Source: Nocardioides islandensis
GTDB taxonomy: Bacteria > Actinomycetota > Actinomycetes > Propionibacteriales > Nocardioidaceae
Length of the DNA: 64,000 nt
NCBI RefSeq assembly: GCF_015352455.1
Contig: NZ_JADKPN010000001.1
Coordinates: 310,001-374,000 of the forward strand
Direction: 5' to 3'
In this document: positions 51,978 through 60,742 of the stretch, in pieces
Numbering within the stretch: the first letter of the stretch is position 1
How the letters are laid out: the number at the start of each line of letters is the position of its first letter
The notes under the pieces: model-generated
What the model was told of the DNA's origin: nothing
Databases searched by the model: none
The model's input: only the letters and a program-made list of their open reading frames with translations
Translations under genes and position numbers: made by a program

Positions 51978-53117
51978 GACGCCGAGGGACACCAGGGCCG
52001 TCAGCGCCCCGGTCAGCACCAACGTCGGCGCCGCACCCGCCACGGCCAGGACCGGCCCGCCCGCGAGCAGGCCCAGGGAGCTGGCGGCGTTCACGACGAC
52101 GCTCTGGCCGGCGAGGAGGGTACGCCGCTCGGCGCCGGCCGAGGTCCGGGTGATCGTGGCCGTCACGCCGGCGTTGCCCACCACGACGCCCAGCCCGGAC
52201 ACGAACCCGGCCCCGACGACGACCGGCACCGTCGGCCACAGGCCGATCACCGCCCAGCAGCCGCCGGTGACCAGCCACGCGGCGCAGATCGCGGGAAGCA
52301 CGGGGAGCACGCGGAGCAGCCAGACCACGCCGAGCGTGCCGAGGACCGAGCCGAGGCCGTACGCCGTCATGCCGGCCGCCAGGTACACCCCGGCGCGCCC
52401 GTGCTCGGCCCCCATCAGCGACAGGCCCAGCGTGAAGCCGAACCACAGCGCACAGCCCGTGCCGCGCACGACCCAGCCGAGCAGCACCTCCCGTCGGTGC
52501 CGGACCGTGCGCCAGATGCCGGACCCGGCTCCCTCGGGAGGAGTGCTGGCCGGGGGTACCGGCAGGGCCAGCAGGGCGGACACCAGGATCGTCGCCACCT
52601 CGGCCCAGAGCAGCCAGACGCCGTGCCCGGTGGCGACGCCGAGCCCACCCGCCGCCGGACCGGCCACCATGCTCACCCGGCGGAAGAAGTCGCGGGTCGT
52701 CAGCAGGGTCAGGGCGGAGTCCGCGCCGATCCGGTCGCCGAGGTCCGCGACCAGGGCGTCCCGGCCCGGCCCGCTCAGCGCCTCCGCGCAGCCGAGGGCC
52801 AGGCCGGCGACCAGGAGCAGCGGCACGGACAGCAGCCCGAGGCCGGCCGCCGCTGCCACGCTCGCGAGAGCGGCGGCCTCGCCGAGGTAGCAGAGGGCGA
52901 GCGACCGGCCACCGCGGACCCGCTGCCGCAGCCGGCGCGTCCACCAGGGGGACAGCAGCACCGGGACACCGGAAGCGCCGGCGACCAGCCCGGTGGCGGC
53001 GGCGGACCCCGTGCCCGCCAGCACCACCAGCGGCACGGCCACCTGCGCGACCCGGAAGGCGAGGTCGGTGATGCCGATGCCGACCAGGATCCGGACGGCC
53101 GAGGTACGTGCGGTCAT
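51849..53117 (-). CDS. Major facilitator superfamily transporter
   Basis: A 422-residue transporter with twelve hydrophobic helices, the first half rich in Ala, Gly and Leu. It has the MFS-type R-V-R-G-G-R loop after helix 2. It resembles drug-efflux MFS members such as the MdtH/YfcJ group, though substrate cannot be read. The final 40 residues are a polar tail read from DNA that is antisense to the end of the kinase gene, so the tail may be an extension. A LysR regulator is divergent, with a palindrome over its start. Confidence 0.85.
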   Translation of the reverse strand: MTARTSAVRILVGIGITDLAFRVAQVAVPLVVLAGTGSAAATGLVAGASGVPVLLSPWWTRRLRQRVRGGRSLALCYLGEAAALASVAAAAGLGLLSVPLLLVAGLALGCAEALSGPGRDALVADLGDRIGADSALTLLTTRDFFRRVSMVAGPAAGGLGVATGHGVWLLWAEVATILVSALLALPVPPASTPPEGAGSGIWRTVRHRREVLLGWVVRGTGCALWFGFTLGLSLMGAEHGRAGVYLAAGMTAYGLGSVLGTLGVVWLLRVLPVLPAICAAWLVTGGCWAVIGLWPTVPVVVGAGFVSGLGVVVGNAGVTATITRTSAGAERRTLLAGQSVVVNAASSLGLLAGGPVLAVAGAAPTLVLTGALTALVSLGVLGVARRDGAGPRAVPAPEQARVHEQREQLVHADAVLPVLGQR

Positions 53118-53172
53118 GCCTCCAGGCTTCCGCCGTCGCCCTTCTCCCGGTAGCCGGCGACACCTCGCAACC

Positions 53173-53195
53173 GGTCATAGGCTGCCCCTATGACC
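53173..53195. promoter_or_regulatory. LysR-type palindrome over the regulator start codon
   Basis: GGTCATAGG (53173-53181) and CCTATGACC (53187-53195) are a perfect 9-bp inverted repeat around CTGCC. The T-n11-A core of LysR sites is within it. The right arm covers the LysR ATG at 53190, so the regulator is probably leaderless and tightly autoregulated. Confidence 0.7.
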
Positions 53196-54050
53196 TCGTT
53201 GCCCGATGCCGACGACCTGCGGCTGGTGCTGGCGGTGGCCGGCGCCGGATCCGTGGGCTCGGCGGCCCGCCGGCTCCAGGTGAGCCAACCCTCCGCGAGC
53301 CAGCGACTGGCCCGGCTCGAGCGGCGGGTCGGCGTACGCCTCTTCGACCGCGACACCCAGGGCGCCCGCCCGACGCCGGCCGGCGCCGAGCTGGCGCGGC
53401 AGGCGGACCACATCCTCGGTCACCTCGACGGGGCGTTCGAGGCGGCGCGGTCGGCCGCCGCCAGCCGGTGGCCGCGCGTCGGCACGATCGCGAGCCTGGC
53501 CGAGCTCGTGCTGCCCGTGGTGGACGCGGCCCTGGACGGCATCGACCAGGTCGTCGACCACGGCGACCGCCTCATCGCCTGGCTCGACGAGGCGACGCTG
53601 GACGCGGCCGTGGTCGCGATCGCCGACCAGACCGAGCTCCCCCGCTCGCTGCGGACCCATCGCATCGGCGGCGACGAGCTGGTCGTGGTCCTCCCGAGGG
53701 GCGTGCGGCTCCCCGCTCGCGGGTCCCTGCCGTTCCGCGGCACCCAGGTGGTGTTCGCGTCGTACGACGCGGGGTCGCCGCGGATCCGCCAGTCACTGGC
53801 CGCGGCCGGCGCGAAGCCCCGCCGGGCCGCGACGATCCCGGCGGCGCTCGCCACGGCGCGGCTGCGCGGCTGCCCCGCGGTGGTGCCACGGTCGGCGACG
53901 CGCGCGCCGACGTGGAAGGTGGCCGGCGACCGGGTGCGGCCGCTCCCGTGGAGGTACCGGCTGCGCCTGGACCTCGTGCTGCCGCGCCGGCCGCGAGCCG
54001 GCCTGCTCGCCGTCGCGGGCGACGTACGGTCGGCGCTCGGCCTGTCGTGA
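53190..54050 (+). CDS. LysR-family transcriptional regulator
   Basis: A 286-residue regulator. The N-terminal HTH shows [20 protein letters not shown] near residue 25, and the substrate-binding domain follows from about 90. It lies divergent to the MFS gene, which it most likely controls. The ATG lies within a palindromic LysR-type site and is not preceded by a Shine-Dalgarno sequence. Confidence 0.88.
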   Translation: MTSLPDADDLRLVLAVAGAGSVGSAARRLQVSQPSASQRLARLERRVGVRLFDRDTQGARPTPAGAELARQADHILGHLDGAFEAARSAAASRWPRVGTIASLAELVLPVVDAALDGIDQVVDHGDRLIAWLDEATLDAAVVAIADQTELPRSLRTHRIGGDELVVVLPRGVRLPARGSLPFRGTQVVFASYDAGSPRIRQSLAAAGAKPRRAATIPAALATARLRGCPAVVPRSATRAPTWKVAGDRVRPLPWRYRLRLDLVLPRRPRAGLLAVAGDVRSALGLS

Positions 54051-54065
54051 CCCGTCGGCACCGTC

Positions 54066-54083
54066 TTTCAGGCTCGGCTCAGG
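54066..54083 (+). promoter_or_regulatory. Possible direct repeat upstream of the mprAB-like genes
   Basis: TTTCAGG (54066) and GCTCAGG (54077) are 11 bp apart, 14 bp or more before the regulator's ATG. MprA is known to bind loosely conserved direct repeats, so this could be an autoregulatory site, but the match is weak. Confidence 0.3.
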
Positions 54084-54096
54084 GAAGAGCGGCATC

Positions 54097-54819
54097 ATGG
54101 AGCCCATGAGCACGACGACCGGTGACGCCGGCGCGAAGCCGCGCGTCCTGGTCGTCGACGACGACAAGGCCGTGCGCGAGTCCCTGCGGCGGTCGCTGGA
54201 GTTCAACGGCTACGAGGTCGCGCTGGCGACCGACGGCGCCGAGGCGCTGGCCGGCATCGGCGCGGCCGACCCCGACGTGGTGATCATGGACGTGATGATG
54301 CCGCGGCTCGACGGGATCGAGGCGACACGGGCGCTGCGTACCGCCCGCAACGACGTACCCATCCTCGTGCTCACCGCGCGCGACGCCGTCGGCGACCGGG
54401 TCGAGGGACTGGACGCCGGCGCGGACGACTACCTGACCAAGCCCTTCGCCCTCCAGGAGCTGCTGGCCCGGTTGCGCGCGCTGCTGCGGCGGGCCGTGCC
54501 GGCCGAGGACGGCGCCGCCGAGGTGCTGACCTTCTCCGACGTGACGATGGACCTCGGCACGCGCGAGGTGCACCGGAAGGACCGCGAGATCCCGCTGACG
54601 CGCACCGAGTTCACGCTGCTGGAGATGTTCATGAGGCGGCCGCGACGGGTGCTCGAGCGGTCGTTCATCCTCGAGGAGGTCTGGGGCTACGACTTCCCCA
54701 CGACGGCGAACTCGCTCGAGGTGTACGTCGGCTACCTGCGCCGCAAGACCGAGGCCGAGGGCGAGTCCCGGCTGATCCACACCGTGCGCGGGGTCGGCTA
54801 CGTCCTCAAGGAGACGTGA
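54097..54819 (+). CDS. mprA: OmpR/MprA-type response regulator
   Basis: A 240-residue regulator with a receiver domain (V-V-D-D-D-K near residue 20, phosphoacceptor in V-I-M-D-V-M-M-P near 64, K in T-K-P-F-A near 114) and a winged-helix DNA-binding domain (E-I-P-L-T-R-T-E-F near 167, [12 protein letters not shown] near 209). It matches mycobacterial MprA in length and in coupling to an MprB-like kinase. MprA controls envelope stress genes there. The ATG at 54097 has a GGGAAGAG site; another follows three codons later. Confidence 0.88.
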   Translation: MEPMSTTTGDAGAKPRVLVVDDDKAVRESLRRSLEFNGYEVALATDGAEALAGIGAADPDVVIMDVMMPRLDGIEATRALRTARNDVPILVLTARDAVGDRVEGLDAGADDYLTKPFALQELLARLRALLRRAVPAEDGAAEVLTFSDVTMDLGTREVHRKDREIPLTRTEFTLLEMFMRRPRRVLERSFILEEVWGYDFPTTANSLEVYVGYLRRKTEAEGESRLIHTVRGVGYVLKET

Positions 54820-56306
54820 GCCTCCCCCCGGCCTCCGCGACCGGCGGGCTCTGGCCCCAGTCGGGCTGGCACTACCGCCGGTCCCTGGCGAGCCGGGTCA
54901 TCCTGCTCACCACGATGGCCGTCGGTCTCGCGGTCGCGCTGGTCGCGCTGGCGGTGTTCCTCACGGTGCGCCTGCAGATGCAGGCCTCGCTGGACGACTC
55001 CCTGCTGGACCGGGCCAAGAAGGCCGCCGAGACCAACCTCCTGACGAACGCCACCCAGGACCGGATCCCGTCGGCATGGTTCGGCGCCGCCGACGTCCGC
55101 GTGGGGTTCGTCGACGCCGCGGGCCGCATCCTGACGGTCGACGCGGGACCGGGCATCCCTTTGGGGGCTCCCGAGCTGGACGTCGCGGCGGGCAAGAGCA
55201 CCCAGAGCATCCGGACCATCAACGCGGGCACCATCCACTACCGCGTGGCCGCCGTCCCGTACCAGGACCAGGACATGGCCCTCATCCTCGCCCAGTCGCT
55301 GTCGCCCCAGGAGACCGTGCTGAAGCGACTCGGCGCGGTGATGCTGCTGTTCGGTCTCGCCGGCGTGATCGGCGCCGCCGCGGCCGGGTGGGGCGTGGCC
55401 CGCAACGGGCTGCGTCCCGTACGACGCCTGACCAGCGCCGTCGAGCAGATCGCCCGGACCGAGGACCTGACCCCGCTGCCGGTGGAGGGCGACGACGAGA
55501 TCGCGCGGCTGGCGACGGCGTTCAACGCCATGCTGGTCGCGCTCTCGGCGTCGCGGGACCGCCAGCGCCGGCTGGTGGCCGACGCCGGCCACGAGCTGCG
55601 CACCCCGCTCACCTCGCTACGCACCAACCTGGACCTGCTCACCCAGGCCGACACGACGGGCGGTCTGCCGACCGAGCAGCGCGAGGAGCTGCTCGGCGAC
55701 GTACGCGCCCAGCTCGAGGAGCTCTCCACGCTGGTCGGCGACCTGGTCGAGCTCGCGCGTGACGAACCGCTCACGCACGTGGTCGAGACCTTCGACCTGG
55801 CCGAGGTCGTGGACCGTGCGGTCGGGCGGGTGCGGCTGCGCGCGCCGCGTACCCAGCTGGACGTCGTGACGCTGCCGTGGTGGGTGGTGGGCGAGACCGG
55901 CGCGGTCGAGCGTGCGGTGACGAACCTGCTCGACAACGCGGCCAAGTGGAGCCCGGCGGGCAGCACCGTCACCGTCCGCCTCGCCAACGGCGTGCTCACG
56001 GTGGACGACGAGGGCCCCGGCATCGACCCCGCCGACCTGCCCCACGTGTTCGAGCGCTTCTACCGCTCGCGCGAGTCCCGCTCGATGCCCGGCTCGGGAC
56101 TGGGCCTGGCGATTGTGCACCAGGTCGTGTCCCGGCACGCCGGCGCGGTCCAGGCCGGCCGGGCACCGAGCGGCGGCGCCCGCTTCACCCTCTGGCTCCC
56201 CGGCGGGCCCGAGCACCCGGCGGCCCGGGCACCCGGCGGCGTACCGACGGAACGTATGCGTAGTGCTACCCCTCGGGGTGATACGACATCCCCTCCGGCC
56301 ACCTAG
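54816..56306 (+). CDS. mprB: MprB-type sensor histidine kinase
   Basis: A 496-residue kinase starting at a GTG that overlaps the mprA stop codon. Two membrane helices (about 28-52 and 170-192) flank an outside sensor domain; a HAMP domain follows, then the H-box [11 protein letters not shown] near residue 256, N-box N-L-L-D-N-A-A near 370 and G-S-G-L-G-L-A-I near 427. The last 60 residues are low complexity. It would phosphorylate the linked MprA. Confidence 0.9.
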   Translation: MSLPPASATGGLWPQSGWHYRRSLASRVILLTTMAVGLAVALVALAVFLTVRLQMQASLDDSLLDRAKKAAETNLLTNATQDRIPSAWFGAADVRVGFVDAAGRILTVDAGPGIPLGAPELDVAAGKSTQSIRTINAGTIHYRVAAVPYQDQDMALILAQSLSPQETVLKRLGAVMLLFGLAGVIGAAAAGWGVARNGLRPVRRLTSAVEQIARTEDLTPLPVEGDDEIARLATAFNAMLVALSASRDRQRRLVADAGHELRTPLTSLRTNLDLLTQADTTGGLPTEQREELLGDVRAQLEELSTLVGDLVELARDEPLTHVVETFDLAEVVDRAVGRVRLRAPRTQLDVVTLPWWVVGETGAVERAVTNLLDNAAKWSPAGSTVTVRLANGVLTVDDEGPGIDPADLPHVFERFYRSRESRSMPGSGLGLAIVHQVVSRHAGAVQAGRAPSGGARFTLWLPGGPEHPAARAPGGVPTERMRSATPRGDTTSPPAT

Positions 56307-56387
56307 CGTCGAGACACGGCCGTGCGCGTCTTGGGAGGGGTGGATTCGACCATCCCCATGCGCCGGTCGGGAGGGAGTTCCTTACGC

Positions 56388-57014
56388 ATGCCTGCATTCA
56401 TCCGGACGCTCAAGCGCCCAGTCGCGACCATGGTGGTCCTGGCGGTCACCTTCGTCGGAGCCCTGCTCACCGGTGGCGCGGCCACCGCGAGCGGAAGCGG
56501 AGTCGCCGAGCGCGGCGCCGTGGCGAAGACGGCGAACGGCACGCTCACGTCGACCATCAAGGGCAGCACCGCGGACGGCCGCGCGGTGACGGGCTCGTTC
56601 ACGCCGCTGAAGTTCAAGACGGCCGACGGCAAGCAGTGGGTGAAGGGCGTCGTGTCCGGCGTCATCACCGCAACGGACGGCTCGAAGGAGACGTTCACGA
56701 CGCTGCGCACCCTGAAGGTCAAGTCGATCGACGGCCAGGGACTCTCCGGTCTGCGCAGCGCCTCGGCCGCCGCGATGTCGTGCGACATCCTGCACCTCGT
56801 GCTGGCGCCGCTCGACCTCGACCTGCTCGGTCTCCAGGTCCACCTGGACAAGGTCGTGCTGGACATCGTGGCCGCGACGGGCGCCGGCAACCTGCTCGGC
56901 AACCTGCTGTGCGCCGTCACCGGTCTGCTGGACGGCGGACCGCTGGCCGGCCTGCTCGGTCAGCTGAACACGCTGCTGAACCAGATCCTGGCCGCGCTGA
57001 ACCTGGGTCTGTAA
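56388..57014 (+). CDS. Secreted protein of unknown function
   Basis: A 208-residue protein with a clear signal peptide (basic residues, then hydrophobic to about 28, G-A-A-T-A-S near the cut). The middle is Thr/Lys-rich beta structure (K-F-K-T-A-D-G-K-Q-W), the C-terminal 90 residues are leucine-rich (L-D-L-D-L-L-G, L-L-G-N-L-L, L-N-T-L-L-N-Q-I-L) with two cysteines. Family unrecognised. The start has a GGAGGGA site about 10 bp upstream. It follows MprAB on the same strand by 81 bp and could be a target of that system, but no site was seen. A strong hairpin follows. Confidence 0.72.
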   Translation: MPAFIRTLKRPVATMVVLAVTFVGALLTGGAATASGSGVAERGAVAKTANGTLTSTIKGSTADGRAVTGSFTPLKFKTADGKQWVKGVVSGVITATDGSKETFTTLRTLKVKSIDGQGLSGLRSASAAAMSCDILHLVLAPLDLDLLGLQVHLDKVVLDIVAATGAGNLLGNLLCAVTGLLDGGPLAGLLGQLNTLLNQILAALNLGL

Positions 57015-57032
57015 CACCGATCGACCCAGCTG

Positions 57033-57068
57033 CCGACGGCGCCGTCTCCCCACAGACGGCGCCGTCGG
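57033..57068. terminator. Perfect 15-bp hairpin between convergent genes
   Basis: CCGACGGCGCCGTCT and AGACGGCGCCGTCGG pair perfectly around a CCCCAC loop, 18 bp past the stop of the secreted protein gene and 7 bp from the pabB stop. It suits a two-way terminator. Confidence 0.75.
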
Positions 57069-57075
57069 TGCGTCT

Positions 57076-58359
57076 CTACGAGTGCTCCAAGGCGGCCAGC
57101 AGCCGGGCCGCCTTCCAGCGGGACTCGGCGTACTCCTCCTCGACGTCCGACCGCACCGTGATGCCGCCGCCGGTGCCGAGGCGGTAGACGCCCTCGCCGT
57201 CGGTCGTCAGCGACCGGATGACCACGCCGAGGTCGGCGCGGCCGTCGGCAGCGAGCCAGCCGAACGCCCCGGCGTACACGCCCCGCGGCGTCGCCTCGAC
57301 CTCGTCGATGATCGCCATGGTGCGCACCTTCGGCGCGCCGGTCATCGAACCGGCGGGGAAGAGCGCGCGCAGCGCGGCCACCGTCGTGACGCCGTCGGAC
57401 AGCCGGCCGCGGACGGTGGAGACGAGCTGGTGGACGCTCGGGTAGGACTCCACGTCCATCAGGACCGGCACCTCGACCGTGCCGGGGTCGCAGACCATCG
57501 ACAGGTCGTTGCGGAGCAGGTCGACGATCATCAGGTTCTCGCTGCGGAACTTGGGGTCGCTGGCCAGCCTCGCCCGCGCCGCGTCGTCCTCCTCGGCGTC
57601 CGCGCCGCGCGCGGTCGTGCCCTTGATCGGCTTGGTCTCAAGCACGCGGTCCGCGGTGACCAGCGCGTACCGCTCCGGCGACGAGCTCAGCAGCCACGCC
57701 CGGTGCCCGGGGACGTCGTGCTGGAGGTACCCGGCGTACGGCGCCGGGTTGACCGCGCGCAGCCGCAGGTACGCCGCCACCGGCTCGAGGTCGCTGGCCG
57801 TCTCGGTCCGGTACGTCAGGTTGACCTCGTAGGAGTTGCCCGCCCGCAGGTGCTCCTGGACCCGGTCGAAGGCGTCGGAGTACTCAGGTGGGGGCTCGTC
57901 GGAGATGGCGTTTGGGACCAATCGCCGCATGTAAACGCTTTCAGGGTGGCGTTTGTGACCAATGGCGAGCTCGTGGTCGAAGAACCGCAGGTGGCTGGAG
58001 CGCATCCAGACGGCGTCGGGGAGGTCGGGGTCCGGGCGGGCGGGGGCGAGGTCGGGGCGGGCGGCGTACCCGAGGTACCCGAACCACTGCGCGTCCTCGG
58101 GCCCCTCCGCTAGCTCGGTCTCGAGCACCTCGAACACGTCGGTCCCGACCACTTCGACGCGGCCGCCCACGTGGCGGCGTACCTCCCGCACGTCCGCGTG
58201 GAACGTCAGCGAGACCTCGTCCTCGTCGAGCCAGCCGACCATCGACCGTCGGCCCGACCACTCGCGAGCCCCGCCGCCGTCGAGCCAGAAGCAGCGCCGG
58301 TGCCGGGCCGCGACCTCGGCGAAGAAGGTCTCCACGTCGTCGATCGCCGGCTCCGTCAT
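57076..58359 (-). CDS. pabB: Aminodeoxychorismate synthase component I
   Basis: A 427-residue chorismate-binding enzyme that joins with PabA to make 4-amino-4-deoxychorismate for folate. The core has the P-I-K-G-T motif near residue 245 (with Lys for PabB-type chemistry), S-S-S-P-E-R-Y near 222, R-N-D-L near 285 and G-A-P-K near 342. Its ATG overlaps the PabA stop codon (ATGA), so they are coupled. A 60-bp stretch within it (57907-57966) is a repeat read in frame between the N-terminal and catalytic parts. Confidence 0.9.
   Translation of the reverse strand: MTEPAIDDVETFFAEVAARHRRCFWLDGGGAREWSGRRSMVGWLDEDEVSLTFHADVREVRRHVGGRVEVVGTDVFEVLETELAEGPEDAQWFGYLGYAARPDLAPARPDPDLPDAVWMRSSHLRFFDHELAIGHKRHPESVYMRRLVPNAISDEPPPEYSDAFDRVQEHLRAGNSYEVNLTYRTETASDLEPVAAYLRLRAVNPAPYAGYLQHDVPGHRAWLLSSSPERYALVTADRVLETKPIKGTTARGADAEEDDAARARLASDPKFRSENLMIVDLLRNDLSMVCDPGTVEVPVLMDVESYPSVHQLVSTVRGRLSDGVTTVAALRALFPAGSMTGAPKVRTMAIIDEVEATPRGVYAGAFGWLAADGRADLGVVIRSLTTDGEGVYRLGTGGGITVRSDVEEEYAESRWKAARLLAALEHS
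57907..57966. repeat. Direct repeat inside pabB
   Basis: GGCGTTTGGGACCAATCGC (57907) and GGCGTTTGTGACCAATGGC (57948) are 41 bp apart and differ at two bases. Lower-GC sequence (GTAAACGCTTTCAGGG) lies between. It is an in-frame insertion in the linker of PabB, encoding about 20 residues rich in His, Arg and Tyr. Confidence 0.65.
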
Positions 58360-58937
58360 GCCAGACCCAGGAAGTTCGCGACCAGCAGGGCGCCGTGCTC
58401 GCTGAGGACCGACTCGGGGTGGAACTGGACGCCCTCCAGCGGGAGCGTCGAGTGCCGCACTCCCATGACGGTCCCGTCCTCTCCGCGGGCGGTGACGACG
58501 AGCTCGTCGGGCACCTCGAGGGCGGCGAGCGAGTGGTAGCGGACCGCCGTGAAGTCCTGGGGCACGCCGGCGAAGACGCCGAGCCCGTCGTGGTGCACGA
58601 GGGTCAGGTCGCCGTGCGCGGGCTCGACGCGGTCGACCACACCGCCGTACGCCGTCACCAGGCCCTGCATGCCGAGGCAGACGCCCAGCACCGGCCGCGT
58701 CCCGGCGCGCAGCACCTCGCGGCCGACGGCGAAGTCGCGCGGTTCGTCGGGGGTGCCGGGGCCGGGCGACAGCACGACGTACTCGTGCGCCAGCACCTCG
58801 GCCGGCGTCACCTCGTCGTGCTCGACGACGCGCGGGAGCACGCCGGTCACGGACGCGAGGAGGTGGACGAGGTTCCACGTGTAGGAGTCGTGGTGGTCGA
58901 CCACGACGACATCCGGGGGGACGTCCGGCACGGGCAC
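58356..58937 (-). CDS. pabA: Aminodeoxychorismate/anthranilate synthase glutamine amidotransferase
   Basis: A 193-residue class I amidotransferase that supplies ammonia to PabB. Catalytic Cys is in G-V-C-L-G-M-Q near residue 86, with His and Glu in Q-F-H-P-E-S-V near 172; S-P-G-P-G-T-P appears near 57. It directly precedes pabB with a four-base overlap. Such proteins can serve both folate and tryptophan synthesis, but here the partner is PabB. Confidence 0.9.
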   Translation of the reverse strand: MPVPDVPPDVVVVDHHDSYTWNLVHLLASVTGVLPRVVEHDEVTPAEVLAHEYVVLSPGPGTPDEPRDFAVGREVLRAGTRPVLGVCLGMQGLVTAYGGVVDRVEPAHGDLTLVHHDGLGVFAGVPQDFTAVRYHSLAALEVPDELVVTARGEDGTVMGVRHSTLPLEGVQFHPESVLSEHGALLVANFLGLA

Positions 58938-58941
58938 CGGC

Positions 58942-60675
58942 TCAACCTAGCGGCGGCTCCACCGTGAGCGTGCGGCACGACTCGGGCACCGGGTCCGCGC
59001 CGCGCAGGCCGGCACACATGTCCCACTGGTCCAGCTTCGACAGCAGCGTGGTCACCACCCCGGCGTGCGCCGGGTCGTCGTACACGTTGGCGCGTTCCCA
59101 GGCCCGGCCGCGCTGGCCGGTGTAGTCGTACAGCTCGTAGGCGTACCGGTGGTGTCCCCACCGAGGGTCGAGGTCGTTGCGGACCAGGAGGGCGGTGCGG
59201 CTGCGCACCGCGACGTACGACGGGATGACGTTGAGGCCGCCGCCGGTGAAGGGCCGGTCCGGGTCGGCGCCCGGCCGGGACCTGGAGAACGTGTGCTCGA
59301 AGTACACGTAGTCGGCGACCTGCGCGCTCGGGTCGCCGAAGGTAGGGACGAGGGAGGTGCCCGAGCGGTACGCCGGGGAGCCCAGGCCCGCGAGGGCCTC
59401 GAAGGTCGGCGCCCAGTCGATGTTGCTGACCATCGTGTCGCGGGCGCCGGGCACCACACCGGGGCCGACGACGAGGACGGGCACGTGGGTGTCGGTGTCG
59501 TAGGCCGTGCCCTTGCCGCGCAGCAGGCCGAGCTGGCCGAGGTGGAAACCGTTGTCGGAGGTCAGCACGACGTAGGTGTTCTCGTCCACCATCCGCAGGA
59601 TCCGCATCACCATCCGGTCGACCGACTGGGCCATCCGGGCGCGGTCGCGCAGGTTGGTCTGGGCCTGCGACCGGGTGAGCGCCAGGGGATGCTTGTTCCA
59701 CTGCGGCGCCCGGCGACCGTCGCGGAAGTCCGGGCGGTTGTCGGCCCGGCGGTCGCCGAACCCGGGCAGGCCCTTCGTGGTCAGGCGTCGGCAGGCGACC
59801 AGGCCGCAGTCACCGTGCCTGTGCGTGCCGCCGGGCTGGTCGCGGTACGCCGGCGGGAACAGCGACTCGTCGGCGTACGACGGGCGGCCGTCGACGCGGC
59901 CGTGCGGGGCGTACGGCGCGACCTCGAGGAAGTAGGGCCGTGCGTCGCTGCGCCGGGCCCGCAGGAACCTCATGGCCAGGTGGCCGATGACGGTGCCGGC
60001 GTACGCGTGGTCCTTCTTCTTGCGGGACGCGGTGGCGGGTGGCGCGGGCCAGCTGCGCAGGACGCTGGTGCCCTTCGGTGCGGGCCGCAGGCCCTGGAAG
60101 TCCCACCCGTCGTAGGCCGTGCCGAAGATCGCGCGGAAGTCCGACCAGCCGGGTGGCGTCGGGGGCAGGGCCTGGTCGCGGGCGTTGACCTCGTAGCCGT
60201 TCAGGTACTTGCCGACGTATCCCGTGAGGTAGCCCGCTCGTTGCAGCCGGACCGCGAACGTCCGCGCCTGGTTGCCGTAGCGGGCGAAGCCACGCCAGCC
60301 GCCCATCGGGCCCTGCCGGTTCGGCAGGTTCGAGGTGTTGGTCAGCACCCCGGTCTGGTGCGGGTACTGGCCGGTGAACGTCGCGCTGCGCGACACGCAG
60401 CAGAGCGAGTCGACGACGAAGGCGTTGTCGTATGACGCCCCGTGCCGTGTCATGTACCGGGCGCTGCGCATGGTGCCCAGCAGATCCATGGAGAAGTCGT
60501 CCATCAGCACGAAGACGATGTTGGGACGGCGGGGCGGCACGGCCTGGTGCACGGCCGACCGGGCGACTCCCTGTCGCTCAGGAGCCTCGCGGGCATCGAC
60601 GACGGGTGCGCCGCAGGCGGCCGCGAGCAGGGCGGTCGTCACGACGGCCACCGCGGCGATCCACGCGCGATGCAT
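58942..60675 (-). CDS. Lipoprotein sulfatase
   Basis: A 577-residue exported sulfatase. The signal peptide ends in a lipobox A-A-A-C near residue 19. The alkaline-phosphatase-fold metal site is L-M-D-D-F near 53, and the catalytic motif C-C-V-S-R near 90 is a C-x-V-x-R variant of the usual C-x-P/S-x-R that is converted to formylglycine. D-N-G-F-H-L-G near 386 is the second metal-site part. Close relatives act on sulfated carbohydrates. The start at 60675 follows a GGGGGG site; an upstream ATG at 60729 lacks a signal-like start. Confidence 0.85.
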   Translation of the reverse strand: MHRAWIAAVAVVTTALLAAACGAPVVDAREAPERQGVARSAVHQAVPPRRPNIVFVLMDDFSMDLLGTMRSARYMTRHGASYDNAFVVDSLCCVSRSATFTGQYPHQTGVLTNTSNLPNRQGPMGGWRGFARYGNQARTFAVRLQRAGYLTGYVGKYLNGYEVNARDQALPPTPPGWSDFRAIFGTAYDGWDFQGLRPAPKGTSVLRSWPAPPATASRKKKDHAYAGTVIGHLAMRFLRARRSDARPYFLEVAPYAPHGRVDGRPSYADESLFPPAYRDQPGGTHRHGDCGLVACRRLTTKGLPGFGDRRADNRPDFRDGRRAPQWNKHPLALTRSQAQTNLRDRARMAQSVDRMVMRILRMVDENTYVVLTSDNGFHLGQLGLLRGKGTAYDTDTHVPVLVVGPGVVPGARDTMVSNIDWAPTFEALAGLGSPAYRSGTSLVPTFGDPSAQVADYVYFEHTFSRSRPGADPDRPFTGGGLNVIPSYVAVRSRTALLVRNDLDPRWGHHRYAYELYDYTGQRGRAWERANVYDDPAHAGVVTTLLSKLDQWDMCAGLRGADPVPESCRTLTVEPPLG

Positions 60676-60742
60676 CTGGTCCCCCCGAGGTCCGGCTGTC
60701 CTGGTACCAAGTCTGACGAGGCGGTCCAACGCCCCGTTTCCG

